DNA of 64,000 nt, taken from positions 24,741,748 to 24,805,747 of the forward strand of contig NC_083651.1 of assembly GCF_963576545.1 (NCBI RefSeq), in the 5' to 3' direction. How positions within the stretch are numbered: the stretch's first letter is position 1; each line of letters opens with the position of its first letter. The stretch is from Limanda limanda (lineage: Eukaryota > Chordata > Actinopteri > Pleuronectiformes > Pleuronectidae). The notes under the pieces were generated by a model that saw only the letters and a program-made list of their open reading frames with translations, was not told the DNA's origin and made no database searches. Positions 25,096 to 38,587 of the stretch are shown piece by piece. A program made the position numbers and the translations under genes.

Positions 25096-26487
25096 GAAAA
25101 ATAGCAGAGTGGCAAGGTCCAACACAACCAACTGAAATGATTGACTATTAAGCCTCATCATTTTGCCTTGGAAATATTCAATTTTATTTATTTTCATCAG
25201 CAAGCACACTGACCTTTGCAAAAACCCTTTCTTTGATGTTTAGCAAGTAAAACTCCAGCCTGCAACCCGAAAACATTTTCTTTTGATAACAGAATTTACT
25301 TGTGTACGTGCAAGTACTCTCAAGTAATTGCACAAGATGAAATTTTAATAATTTCTTCCAAGTTTTTGGGACATCACTGCAGCAGTTAGAGTGTATATGC
25401 CACAATGTAGAGAAAAACCTGCACAGTTCACCGCAGCCACTCACAAGCTTCCCACCCACTCACAAATAAACACACACACACTGACTCACACCTTTGTGTA
25501 CACACAGATCAATATTTATGGCAGCCCACAGCTAAAGTGCACAGTCAGTGCAAGCTCATATTAACATGTATGAACTCAACACCCGAAGCCATGTCTTACT
25601 CTGTAATCACACTACTGCAGTGCATCGGGAGGCTTGTTCACACTCACTGCTGATGGAATACACTGCTGGCTACAACAGCATGTCATCTCAAGAGACCCTG
25701 AACTCCTGACTTTATCTAAACACCCGGCTTTCTTCTAATCTTTGCACTTCAGATGTTACTGCCACCTGGGTGTTGGGAAAGGTGTGATAACAGTATAATG
25801 TCACTGTTATTGACATAAATACCATAACTGTATGAATCCATTTCTCTATTGTTAGTTTGAGGATTTATGAAGCATTACCTTTGATGAGAGCTAATTACTG
25901 CACCCCTACATAACTCATTAACGAAACACAATAATAACAATAGACGACACAAATGAAAAACATCTTGCATGGGGTTAAGGTATTGATCAGATTGATAAGA
26001 TCACAAAAGACCCAAAGACTTTCACAAACCTCACAAATGGATGACATTTTACATGGACATGCTGATGCCAAACGCAAACTATTGACACTAATGATATTGG
26101 TGTCATGCCGATTCTCAGTCAAAAGACAAAATTACCTAGTGTTAGTACAGTCATGGAGGCAGGAAACACAGCTATCATCTGGGATTTAGTTCAAGTTAAT
26201 GCAAAACATTTGCCAAAATTACTCATCCACTGGTCTGTTGTGAGCAATCACTGTTTTTCAGGGTAGGTATTTTAAGGGTAACTGTAGGAAGAGCACTGAT
26301 GGCTACATTTCACTTAGCTGCTTCAGTTTTAAGGTCATTGTAATGTTCATGCTGGCTCACGACCACATTGTCATGTCTGAGGGGGACGCTTCAATAGAAC
26401 AGAGCCATTGTTAAAAATACCTTTGTGACGCAGGGTTTATCTAGCTACCATTAGCAAATAGGAACCAGGGTGGGACCCTCAGTAGTC
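25096..26487. other. Noncoding stretch
   Basis: No gene or recognised repeat. Confidence 0.5.
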
Positions 26488-27250
26488 AACTCTCCACTAC
26501 TAACAACATTATTGCAACCACCCGTTCCTGTAGATACATCAGGAGAATATGTTCCCTTCTCACTCAGAAGGCGGCGCAGGTTCTGGTCCAGGCCCTGAAC
26601 ATCACACGCCTAGAATACTGCATCTTTCTCCTGGCTGGTCTACCTGATAGTACCATCTGACCTCTGCAGCTCATCAAGAATGCAGCAGCTCGACTGGTCT
26701 TTAACCTTCCTAAATTCACTCACACTACTCCGCTCCTCCGCTCCCTTCACCAGTAGCTGCCCATATCCGCTCAAAACAGTAGTACTTGGGTACCGTGCTG
26801 GGACCGGATCAGTTCAAGTCTACTTCTAGGAAATGGTTAAACCTTACACCCCAGCCTGTCCACTCCGCTCTGCATCTACCAATCGGCTTGTTGCTCCCTC
26901 ACTGCGAGCTAACCACTCAACAAAATCACGACTGTTTGTTGTCCTGGCTCCTGAATGGTGGAACGAGCTCCCCATTGACATCAGCACAGCAGAAAGTCTA
27001 CAAAGCTTCCACCGCAAACTAAACACACATCTCTTCCGACTACACCTTGGTTCCTTTTTTTTTAATGAATTAATGATAATAATTTGTTGCACTGATATGG
27101 CACTTACAAGTAGCACTTGAAGCTTGGCATTTTTGAAGCAAATTGTGCATACTTGATAGTTATTGTTCTGGGGTTTGTACCCTCATAGTTCAATGCACTT
27201 ATTGTGAGTGGCTGTGGATTAAAGCATCAGCTAAATGAAATGTAATACTA
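26488..27250 (+). mobile_element. L2-type LINE, 5'-truncated 3' end
   Basis: Covers the C-terminal part of ORF2 with blocks AAQVLVQALNITRLEYC, LIKNAAARLVFNLPKFTHTT, LRANHSTKSRLF and EWWNELPIDISTAESLQSF; 26833-27120 is open for 95 codons. It ends in the 3' tail GTGAGTGGCTGTGGATTAAA followed by GCATCAGCTAAATGAAATGT. The RT catalytic core is absent, as usual for a truncated insertion. A frameshift near 26750-26830 separates the two halves. It cannot move itself. Confidence 0.88.
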
Positions 27251-30195
27251 CACTGCATGCTGGCCAGAACTTTGTAATTACAGATCCTTTAATTATACAG
27301 CCTTGTAAGTGGCTCTATAAGGCATGACTTAGTGCTTTCAACTTCTGTTCACCAACTCAGCTTCATAGCATGCTGAAATATGCAAATTAACATTAAACAC
27401 AAAGTACAGCTGAAGCCGATAGGAATGCCATAGTTTTGAAGCTTTTTTAAGTCAAATTGTTGGGCAAGTCATCCTCCTGAACCTGACTCAGTATCCATAT
27501 CCAGACAAATGCACCATATTTTAAGTTTGAGGGTTTGACCAACAAATAAACCAGTTTGCCATGGTTTAAGCCACACCATTATGTGACTTAAAATGTGACC
27601 AAATCAATAGTGTCCTTTACAGGCCACTCTCACCCTAGCTGTTGTAAATCTTTCTAGTCACAAGTTGAAGCTCAGAAATTCTATAGATTGCATACTACCT
27701 CATAACTGTACAGTAGATAATTTTGATTTAAATATTCATCACATTGTTCTATTTTTAACGTTGTCTAATTTATGCTACAGATGCACCAGCCACATGCTTA
27801 AATTATCCCTACAGCAGACTTATTAAGGTATCTGCTTTATCTGTATTCATAAACTAATAACCATCACCATTAAGGTATAGACTCCTGTCTAATATGGCCT
27901 AAATAAGTGGTTACATAGTTTTGTGTTTCCTTGGTGGCTGGATGTGTGGTGCACCTGGGATACGTTATAGGCTCTCACACAGATTGATTTTACATGCAGT
28001 AACAGATGGCGATTGAAGGACTTGTGCATGACAACTAGTCACTCTCTCTGCTGTATCTTGTTCCACTCATGCCTCAGTGATCACGGCGCCTGCAGTAGCT
28101 TATGAGCTAATCATCAGAGCAAAACATTGGACAGTGATCTAATTTAAGCTGTTGTTGGGCAACAAAAGCCTGGAGGACACAGAGAGAAAGAGAGTGACTG
28201 AGAGTAGATTCACGGATAGTGCACCTCTTGGTGGAAGATAAGGGCAACATCTGTTCGCTGCCTCACTATCATTGTGCACCTCATTCATGTGCCATCCCTG
28301 AATACTGAAGATAGTTTTACCTGTAGATGTCAAAGGTAATGTCAAACATGATGGCAGTCCCACATCTCAACAAAAGGCTGTTATCCTCCAGAACACATAC
28401 CATGTCAGAGCAAACAGACAGTATTCATCGGCATTGTTAAAAAATCGACCTGAGAGTTTGAGGTAATTTCTCCTGAGAGTTTTGAATCAATTATTCACAT
28501 TCCTCCATTGTTCACTGTTGGTCAGTACCTTTAAAGGGCAGAGCAAATAACCTATAGAGGTTAGTTGAACACAGACAAAGTTAATAAACCCCCAGAGGTC
28601 ACTGTGTAAGTTCTGCACTTTCCCCCTCAGCACATTGAGACATTCGCCTCGCCCCCTCCCCTCTGTATTTTCTCATAATGACAATGAAAGAGGCCTGCAA
28701 GAATTCAAGCAATTTTCTAAATTGATTTTTCTTCCCTGGACAATTTACTTTGCCATTAGAGCGTCATTCACATCTTTCAGGGGATTTGACACAAGACTTT
28801 CTAAAAGTGCAGTTTACACAGTGTGTATCTGTGTGAACTGCATACTGTCGGTGACACAAGAGCCTATGGTTTATCAAGTACTTCAGTGTTCTTTCATTGT
28901 CCCACATGTAGCTAAGTAAGGGCTTCACCTTGTGGAGTATGCTCAGGAATCATGGGACATATTTGCCTTATTATACATCTGTGCAGTCCTAGACACTGGG
29001 TCAACACAGCCATGTGAGGGTTTCTAGGTTGAGTTTGGAACACATGTGGTAAGGGGCCAATTACTTCCTCCATCATTAACAACTATGATGCATGTGCATT
29101 GTCAAGAACTTCTCCTCCCCCAAACTGCATACTCTGTACAATATGCCATATGGTGCAGCATGTATGTGTGTGTGGATGTATAGGCATGTGCTTGTGTGTC
29201 CTCTCTTGTAAGTGTCTGAATTTGCACAGCTGTTGTGTGTGCTGGATGGTAACAGCACAAGATGGGTTGTCCGATGTGCGTTCAGAAACTAGCTGCCCAA
29301 TCCTGAAGACAAATGGGGTGCAGTAAGAAAAGGCTGACAGGCTAGCTGACGGCTGGGACACTCAATAAAAAGAAAGATGAGGAGACGCTGTTCAATAAAG
29401 AAGCCAGGCCCTGCCAGCCTACAATCTCCCCACAGGGAAGGCCCAAGATGCGAGAAGGAGTAAGCAGAGACCAGCGCGGAGGTGTGAAGGTGTGAGGTGG
29501 CTAAAGCAAGAGAGAAAAGAGAGTGATTACATGAAGAAAAAGGCCAAAAAAAACAGATAAAAGGTTGAGCTGAGTTTTCGCTATAAAGAGAGAATACAAT
29601 GGACGAGAAACAGACATTGCAGATTCTGTATCACCTTTATTCCTACAAGAGCCTGCTTCGAATCACATACGATGCCCATGATTCCATTTTAATCAGTATG
29701 TGATAACTATAGGAGAAGGATTCGGTCATCAGTATCTTGATTAGAATGACAGCCCTTACCACCAAACTCAATATCTGTCTCTTGAGTGGTTAAAAACTCC
29801 CTTTAGTTGTATGCTTGTTGTTGCCCTTACCTAACCCATTTATTGGATTATGAGGGTAGGCATTAAGTTGTTTTTCTTATTTTTTTTTATTGTGCTTATC
29901 AAACTTAAAAGACAGGAATCAAATAAAGGAGAAATAGAAGAGAGGCTTACATTTATTGTTTTGAGCTCTGAGGCTCTGCTGGCTGAAGGGCTTTTCTTAT
30001 AAATTCTATATTTTGGCTCTGGTTAGCCAGGTGTAATTAGGGTTAAATCCCAGGCTGTCAGTCAGCTTGTCATTTATGGCCACAAAACGGACCATCTCCG
30101 GGGCTGAGGAGCGCAGGTCTGTCACTGCAATCAGCTTTATGATGCTGGGGCCTGTCAGATAAACAGGGGCTAGGCAGAGGCACGTCGTGTGTAGA
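27251..30195. other. Noncoding stretch
   Basis: No gene or recognised repeat. 28640-28900 is complex, repeat-free sequence and another weak candidate for a conserved element. Confidence 0.4.
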
Positions 30196-30235
30196 GGGGG
30201 GGGGGGGGGGGGGGGCAGGGGGGGGGGGGGGGGGG
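30196..30235 (+). repeat. Poly-G tract (G20-CA-G18)
   Basis: Two long G runs separated by CA. Capable of G-quadruplex formation and prone to sequencing and assembly length errors. Confidence 0.95.
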
Positions 30236-33200
30236 CGCGATCTATTCTCTCAATGAGCCAATCAATGAACCAGGGAGGATGCTGTGTCATGGGACTATGG
30301 AGACATTCAGTTTTTAAAGTAAAAGACTGAGTATTACTTCGAATTTGATGGGTAAAACTGGGAATTATAGAAGCAAGTATGAATTACGTTTTATTTAATG
30401 TCCAAACATAAAAAAGATTATATTATTATTTACTATTTGTTCCTATTTAATTTTCATTAGTTGTGATTTGTGCAACATTGGTTAATCTGATTCATTGCAT
30501 TACCTGTTGAAAACTAGGCTATTCATAATTATTATTATTATTATTATAAATTGTATTTATTTAGTACTTTATGCTAAATATTGAAAACGAAACACCTACA
30601 ACAGAGAAAGCAAATAATTAGAAAAGCTGAATGAAAGCTTTGACCATATTCCAGATTTGTGAACACTGAACGAGGATTAATTGAATTCTCCAGTGTGTGC
30701 ATATGTGTGTGTACTGTCAGCGAATACATCCCCATTTACACAGCCTGGTGGTGATTCTGACTGTCTTCAGCTCAGTATTTAATTGAGTGTGTTTCTAGTT
30801 TGAGCAGTGACACCCAGTGCAAAACAAATGCAGTTTGTGAGGTTAATAGCGTGGTAGACACTTTTCATCATAAAGTGATAACTGTGGCAAATATTTATTG
30901 CATTAAAACTACATTTTAATGCACTTTCAATGAGATGGTAATGTTGTTTGTATGATGATGGAGGTAACAACAGTGGCATTGATTCAGTCAGTAAAAATGG
31001 TGAACGAGTGAGTTGGTTTACTTCGAGGATTTGTTGTTAAAGGTTTGTTTATCCATTGAATCATCAGGTTGTTCAAGACGAAGCTATCTGAGTTTTGCTT
31101 GCGATGAATGAAACTCATGCAAGTTTGAATTAATTTCAACTTGATTTTACGTTGTACTCAGGGCTATGTTTGACTTTGAGAGCACGCCAGTAATATATTT
31201 ATGAGAATCGTCAATCAGAGTCATTTAAAACTGAAAGCTCTTTGTTTTCAAGACCGATGCAGAGCAAAGTATCATTCAGCTTTTGCTGGTTTTTACTCAG
31301 CCTTCACATCCAAATCACATGTTTTGCCCTAAGACAGCCCTGTCTGCACAACTCAGTAGGGAAAAACTCAGCAACCTGATAATCTTCTGTTGCCCTCATC
31401 CTGAACCTTGTCAGATGTTCTGTCACAAGATCCAGAACTGCTAGAACAAAGAACAGATGAAAATGAATTATAATATGACGGGTTGAGGCAGAGTAGCTAA
31501 CAGTTTTTCCTCTAATGATGGCTTCAGTGCCAGCTTGAGTGGCCAACAGGTCTTTACACTGAAGGTAAGGGTCTGCTTCATCACCAGAGGCCCAAGATAA
31601 TTAGACAAATGTCATGTGTTCCTCTCCTCAAGTAGACAACAGCCTGACACCCCTGCCGTGAAAGAATATTGTTAACCAATCAGAATGACTGACCTCATTA
31701 ATTTTTCCAGACATTGCTTATCATTAGCTCCAGTTTGCATTCGACCATAGGATAATGCTTACACTTTTGTTTTACTTCATGAAGTGCAGAGGTACCAACC
31801 AGAAGAAAAGAAAAACTGCAAACTTGTGATATATGTCTTCGCATCCAAAGTCTACCCTACCCCTGTCATGACTCACCGTCTGGCCATGTGAAGAGCTGTT
31901 GCTATTCTTTGCTGTAACTAACCACATTGTCTGTGGGCTACAATGAAATAATGACTAAAAGAGACATTTTATACAAACCCACAGTGGTTTGAAGTTTGCA
32001 TGGCTGCAGTTTTACTTTAATTAGAGCCAAATGTATTTTTTAAAGCAACTGTATGAAGGGAGAAAGGTACATTAATTATGAACACAAATTAACCGACTAC
32101 ACAAGTCTGTTTGTGTTGTTGTGTTTATGATAACTTGTTTTCTAATCAATTATTGAAGGATAACTCTTAACATATCTTTCCAAGAAATTATTCAAAATCA
32201 TTAAACCATCATTGAACTAATCCTGCTAATGATCTTAGTGTTATATGCAAGTCCTGACAAAGTGTATCTTATTCATTGGTGCATCATAGTTTTTCAAAAA
32301 GAATAAACACATTAATGCGCTCTTTCTCACTGAGTCACATGTTCATTCATCAAACACACTCAAGATTTTTCACAATCCAGTGACTATCAATGAAGAAGTC
32401 TCCTTCATCCTACACAGTTGTCGTGTGCTAGTCATGCCATTTGGAATGTGCATAGTAGTGAGTAGTGAGGTGAGGATACACTCGCCTGACCAATCCCAAG
32501 TCAATCTGGTTGGTGCTGGGCAGGAGGTGTAACCATGTATTCATTATAACATTTTCACGAAAAGCAGCTGGAAACAACGGTGATGAAAGCAAAGACTACG
32601 CCCGCCACAACCATGCTTTTGATGAGCTAAAATGCTGAAACAAAGCCTAGTAAAGCTGAGGGAAACTCCACAGTTGGCTGATGGATCTCTCCTCAGTGTG
32701 AAGAGTATTGAAGTATCCCGGGTCAGGCTACAGACTATTATACCATTTAGATTTTCTAACTTTAGCTAGCTGTCTGTTTGGCTGAACCGTTTCGGGGATA
32801 ATATAAGCACCTGTTCTCACACCATAAGGTCTATTATGGAGGGTTGACATATAGAATGCAACAGAATGGTGGAAATCTGAGCACTTTGCTCACTAATAGA
32901 GGGCTTAAGAAGTCATTGGCTTGTGTAAAATTCACCCTACATAGCATCTGGTATCCATGTACAGCTCAGAGCTCATAAAGTGGGTCTTTTGTCCAATGGC
33001 CCTGCCCTTCCATGAAAAGGGAGCCCTGGCGCTGTCCTGCAAATGAGTAATGTAATTCAATCTGGACAACACAACAGCTTTTATGTCTGAAAGCTGACAG
33101 CCAACACATCTACAGGTTCCATCTTTATGTAGCATAATTTGTTTGTCACTGCTGGCTTGGCTGTCATCAGCAAGGTCTGTGTGAGTGTTTTTCTGGCAGC

Positions 33201-34266
33201 GTCGGCCTTTGTGTTGACTGCTCACAGCCTCTTCTCCAGACGCCTCCATGTGATCCCTTCCTGCAGGCATTTGTCCTCTCTGATGCTACACCGAGATGAT
33301 TATGGGGAAAAAAAAACAAAAAACGGATACAGTGTCCTTCACTCTGTCTGAAACCAAAAAATATATATTTTCTCATGAGTCATGATATTTTACTGAGTAG
33401 TTGTAATATTATTGTGCGGAGATGTTGACATTGTGTTAATAGTCAATAAACTGGGTAGATACTGGACCTAGAAGGGAAATACAGTACTTGTAATACTACC
33501 TTGTATGTGTAATTTCCCCATCTTTACAGGTTATTAACAAAACTGTACAATGTCTGTTCCCTTTTAGGTTATGTGCCATTTTATGTGACGTCACTTTCTA
33601 AACAGATATTTGGCCACAAATGAAGGACACATGGTTTTATTTTCCTTGTGAGACTATATGGAGAGAAACTGTCAACTGGGATGTATTGAAACCAATTATG
33701 TTATTAGCGTTTTATGTATCATAAAAATCATTCACGCAATTTTCACTAAGAATGCTCCTGTGCATGACAAAAACATATTCTGTGATTTCATGGGAATTTG
33801 TAAATGATTAAAGATAGAAAACTGCTTTAGATCTAAATCAACACCCCTGACAAACGTGCAGACAATTTGCATAAAGATGTCTTCACATAACACAACAACA
33901 ATATGCAGTCAAAATAATTCACTAAAGATAAGTTACATGGTCGACTATGGTGAGGATATACAACTCAATATGACAATGAACTTTGAAACCAAATTTTGGA
34001 GACAGAAAAAAACACTTAAAAAGTCTGCTAAAATTCAGACAATTGAGAGGTCCAGTATTCACTCCAAAGAAACAATATGCAGTCTTGACAGAAGGGCCTC
34101 ATTACCACACACACACATTTCAAATTCGAACAAAGGAATAAACAATGTGATATTTTTGTGGAACCTCACAGGGTGAATAATTATTCAGAACAAAGTCTAA
34201 ATTGGACACCGCAAAGGTCACCTTTCATTACCAGCCACGACAGCAGGCCTGGTGTTGTTTTCACCT

Positions 34267-34270
<4 letters not shown>
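30236..34270. other. Noncoding stretch
   Basis: No gene recognised. Contains a short ATT repeat at about 30525-30546. Confidence 0.5.

Positions 34271-34306
<36 letters not shown>
34271..34306 (+). repeat. (GT)n microsatellite
   Basis: About 17 GT units. Confidence 0.95.
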
Positions 34307-34310
<4 letters not shown>

Positions 34311-34485
34311 GTGTTTGAGTTATAGACCTTAAGGAGTGATGACATGAGCATGACAAGATTACTTTTACCTTAGCACTATGGCTACAAGAGAATTTAGAGG
34401 AATATGAGACTTTGAATTTTGCTTCATTTTCCAAAAGATTTTTTGTGTCATCTGCTGAAATCATTGTATTTTGACTGAGAGGAAA

Positions 34486-34675
34486 TGTGTCTGCCAGTCG
34501 TCTTGCGTCTTTCTCACTGTGAGCGACAACTAGCCACTCAACAAAATCACGACTGTTTGCTGTCCTGGCTTCCAATTACACATGATTCTTGTTGTTCTTG
34601 GTTTGTACCCTCATGTTTGAATGCACTTATTTTAAATTGCTATGGATAAAAGCGTCAGCTAAATGAAATGCATTG
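34486..34675 (+). mobile_element. L2-type LINE 3' fragment with internal deletion
   Basis: Shares ACTCAACAAAATCACGACTG and TGTCCTGGCT with 26905-26950, then skips the following ORF2 part and resumes with TTTGTACCCTCATGTTTGAA and GGATAAAAGCGTCAGCTAAA of the 3' tail. Same subfamily as 26488-27250. Here the GGATA loop of the tail hairpin is intact. Confidence 0.8.
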
Positions 34676-35090
34676 TGAAAAGCGGAATAGCTCTACAACC
34701 AGCAAACACACAATAATTATCGTTGTCTTTAACTGTTTTTCTCAAAAATTGCAAAAAAATTGCTTTACATTTTGATTGAAGCCAAGTAGTACAAAATGAT
34801 ATGTAGAGTAGTGTGAGTTTGATAGTTATCAATGTCCACCTTAAGTCTGGTAATATCAGCTAAAGTTAGTTACCGTCAAACAACACCAACTAATGCTGTA
34901 CAGTTGCCGTGCTGAATTGAAGGTGTTTTATCTGTTTAAACCACTTCTGTTTGTTGGTTGCTTGGTTGATTTGTTTGTAAGCAAATTCATGACAAAAATA
35001 AATTGATGGAATCTTGATGGAACAAACATCAGGCATATTTAGAGAAGTAATTTCTATATGTGTGCAATTTGGTTTAGCCTGATTGAATTC

Positions 35091-35573
35091 AAAGGGATAG
35101 TTCATCCCAAAATGCAAACTCACCACTATGCATATGGAGGAGTGGGTGAAGTGTTTGAGTCCACAAAAAAATGTTGGAGTTTCAGAGGTAAACAGTTCCT
35201 GTTGTGTCATCCAAGTGTATCCGCAAGCCCTTTAGCCTAAATGTCCTCTGTGATCAAAACGCGACGCGGCTGCAGAGGTGGATATCAGCATAAAAGCACG
35301 GTGTAAACGATGCTGCTTAGAGTCGAATTTGAATGTCGGGGCTTACAGGCACTGGGGTGACACCACAGGAGCTGTGTGGAGGCATGTCATGTTTTTTTCT
35401 GTCTTTTTTTAATGTTTGAACAATTGGTCAACATTTACTTCAATTGTATTGGATTTGGCTACAATACTGTTTACCTCCGAGACTCCAGAAGTGTCTTGTG
35501 GACTCAAACACCACCTCTCCATAGGCTTGGTGGTGGGGAGATAACGAGTCTGTATTGGGTGAACTATCCCTTT
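35091..35573. mobile_element. Foldback MITE with long inverted repeats
   Basis: Ends are inverted copies: AAAGGGATAGTTCATCCCAA on the left and its near complement GGGTGAACTATCCCTTT on the right. Pairing continues inwards for about 100 bases, for example GTTTGAGTCCACAAAA against TTGTGGACTCAAACACC and AGAGGTAAACAG against CTGTTTACCTC. Total 483 bp, no transposase. The right end continues as TTTAA and the left is TTCAAAG, so a TTAA target (piggyBac-like) with one mutation is plausible. Confidence 0.85.
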
Positions 35574-37277
35574 AAAGGAACTATTGGGCACTGAGCTCTA
35601 CTGAGTGCCATTCCAGTTGATAATGATTTGTTGACTTTTAAACATTACATTATCAAACTTAAATTGATCCTCCTAGTTAGCTTAAAAGGCCAACCTGTTT
35701 TGTTTTAGCTGCGAGAGGAGGAGGCTCAAAACTAAAAGCACATGGACAACAAGCATATTACTGTAGGCAGGACAGAATAGGTTCTTTCAGATGTCTAAAG
35801 CCATTGTGGTCATGCTGCAGCTTTGCTTTGTGGCTTAATATCTAACATTCATCTAACTATGCTTTTATAACTCTTTGGAATAATGTAACACAATACTTAT
35901 ACATCTTAACATTGTAGACAGTTATTACAGATTGTTAACCAATGTTAAAATAAGGATATTTAAAGAAACAAGAGACCAATATTAGATAATAAAGTAATAC
36001 TACTTTGCATATTGTTAAATGGTAAATTACTAAAACATTATCTTTTACAAAATATATAGAAAAAAGTTAAATCCTCATTTGCATTTCATTTTGAGCAGTC
36101 AGTTCCTTTGAATTCAAAAGATCCAGTTTCCAGAAGACCCCCCTATGAAGTGCTGCACTTAGGCTCATAAGAAATGAATTAGACTTCAATCAAAACAGTA
36201 AAAGCTATATGGAAACCACTGTCGTCACGGTGCTAGGACCTCAAACTGTTATCCAGTCTTAAAGCAGTTTGAAGAAGGCAGACCATGAATGCCTTAGAGC
36301 GGCACTTCCAAGAGCCAGGCAAGCATGATGGACATGTAAAGAGAAGCTGCATCTGTGACTGAAAGTTCAGTGAAGGTTAAGAAGTTTTGCAAGACAACAG
36401 GCAATCATTTTGAAGGGAGAGAAGACTGAGCTGATAATATAACTTCCCACTATGCAGCAAACTGAGACTTTATCTTCAAATATGGAAGACATTTCAGATA
36501 TAGATGGGTTACAAATCTATCACCAGTAATGAAACACTGGGTTGTGCGATACATTGCTTTAAGGGGTTGTATGCCTATAGTGGAAACAAGGATATTTGTG
36601 CTACGTTCTATTAAAAATATTTAAAAAATCCTAACGGAAATGTAATGATTCTATAATATTAAACACTCAGTCAGTTGTCAAATCAGTCTTTCAGCTGCAT
36701 AAATGTCCTCTTTTTAATTTACAAGTTACCAGACTGCTAACTGTCACAGAAATATCTGCTGTTTGGACAGTAATCACCAGCTTTCCTCATTTATAGTAAC
36801 TATGCAGATGTGAACTCAGTGAGTTTGTTAGATTTCTGTGCAACAGCTGTGGGGGCATGTGACTAGAGAGTATGATGGATGTTGCACCCCTGTTTATGCT
36901 GGCTGCTCTCACAGTGGCACTTTCTATTTGTAGAACAACCATCATGAAACTGTATGTGACGAAGGGAAAGAGAGAGAGAGAGCAAGAGAGAGAGATTAGC
37001 AACAAAGCACAGACATAAAATAAAAATGGGGACAAATTGTAAAAGTTAAGTTGAGTCGCTTGAAAACACTAAAAATCCTTTGATCTTTTCTGAATCATCA
37101 ACAGTAAAAAATTTCACCCAGCAAGTATATTTCAGAAGACTCATACAGTGGTGTTGTTATGGTATTTGGGTATATACTGTAGTATCAATGGATATGACCC
37201 CTGAGCCCCACTCTCTCATCGACCACATAATAATACTTGTCAAGCGAACTATAGACTGTGAAAAATTGATTAGGTCT
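35574..37277. other. Noncoding stretch
   Basis: No gene or recognised repeat. A short GA-rich tract lies at about 36965-36995. Confidence 0.5.
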
Positions 37278-37350
37278 AACCATGTGGCCTCATGGATAAG
37301 GTGTCTGACTTCATATGCGAAGATTAACGATTCACTCCAAAGGTCAAATT
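37278..37350 (+). pseudogene. tRNA-Arg-like pseudogene
   Basis: The D-arm TGGCCTCATGGATAAGG and the anticodon 5' stem and loop TCTGACTTC are as in vertebrate tRNA-Arg(UCG). The anticodon position reads TCA instead of TCG, and the 3' half of the anticodon stem (TGCGA) no longer pairs. The B box is GATTCACTCC at 37329-37338. The acceptor ends do not pair. A retro-tRNA copy or the head of a lost SINE; not a functional tRNA. Confidence 0.65.
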
Positions 37351-37502
37351 TACACCGTAGTTGTTTCCCTAAATAAACACTCAACTCCAAGGTGGTTACA
37401 CATGCCTGAACATATGCTGGACACTGTTGCTCATTCTGCTCCAGATGAATATTAGAATCAACGTAGTTAAAGAAACTCTTAATAACCAGTGTGATTAAAA
37501 CA

Positions 37503-37556
37503 AATGGTTAGAGTGCAGAGATACGCCAAGGTCATGGTTTCAATTCCCATACTGGC
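37503..37556 (+). repeat. tRNA-like sequence, possible SINE head
   Basis: TGGTTAGAGTGCAG looks like an A box, and CATGGTTTCAATTCCCAT looks like a T-arm with B box. The spacing is short for a tRNA. No SINE body or tail was recognised downstream. Confidence 0.35.
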
Positions 37557-38437
37557 CCACTTTCCCTGTGCTTCACTGCAAGTTAGGGTTAGGCTTTCAG
37601 GGTGGTGCTTGTGATGGTATTTTATGATTCATTGATTAGAAAGTGGAAGAAGCCATTTATACTGGAAGCCATCCACAGCAGAAGTATAATTCAAGTCAAA
37701 AGTTAGATAATGTAACAGGTTACTGGGAGTGGAGGAATATACCTGACTAGTTAAGGTTTTCTGTTACAACAGAGCAGAGGATCTACTAGCCAGTATGGGG
37801 ATTGACAAACTAGCTCCAAATACAGTACAACAGGAAAATCCATACACAGTCACAACAATAAATATGAAGGGGGGGATTTGTCTGAACAGATCTTTTAGTT
37901 TTGTTGTTTAAATAGTTGTAACATTTTAATGCTTTTACTACTAAATTCAGTTAGTTTTCTTATATTGTAATGTTTAACATGTCAATCAAAATGCTTCTAC
38001 TTTGTTTGGTTTTTACGTCATGCATTTCATTTCTTCTGCAGATTGCTTTCCCTCTAGACTCTAATTGTCACTGGGTAAAGTGCTTTTGACGTTATTTACT
38101 TGTTTTCTTCAGATTTTGTCGTAAATATTTCTGCGAGTTTTGGAGCAAGCTAGTCATTTGTCACACTAGGTTTGTCTGCTCCCCAGGCTTGGTGCTGATT
38201 TAACAGGGTACTAAGAGATTACTGTACATGAAAGACTGATTACCTGTACTCTGGAAGATGTGCACAGATAAGTATCTGCTATTTTCAGAGGTGTGTCTGC
38301 CTCTGGTATTATACCCTCTTTGTTTGATTTGAAGGGTACTTATTATTTTTGAGTGCTTAATTAAGTTGTCAGTTTTTAAAATGTTTTTATTTTTAAAAAC
38401 AAGTTGTAAGGCAAAACATGGTAAAGACTGTTTGAAT
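37557..38437. other. Noncoding stretch
   Basis: No gene or recognised repeat. Confidence 0.5.
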
Positions 38438-38587
38438 TGCTACTTTATTAATTTGTGTTTGCAGTTCAATAGAAGTGGGGGTTTGTGAGAGACAGATTTT
38501 TTTTAAAAAAGGCTTGAAAATAAATTAGACCCCAACATATCCTCAAGTTTATTCTGTTGTATTGTGTAAATCTATGATCACTTAGTA
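38438..38587. repeat. Dispersed repeat copy A, left part
   Basis: Together with 43390-43508 this aligns with 49198-49492. A 73-base stretch that starts at AGACCCCAACATATCC shows six differences by eye. The copy is split by the SINE and the LTR element. The repeat family is unknown; it could also be a local duplication. Confidence 0.75.

Noticed and set aside
37278..37350. Functional tRNA-Arg gene
   Set aside because: The anticodon stem and acceptor ends do not pair and the anticodon is altered.
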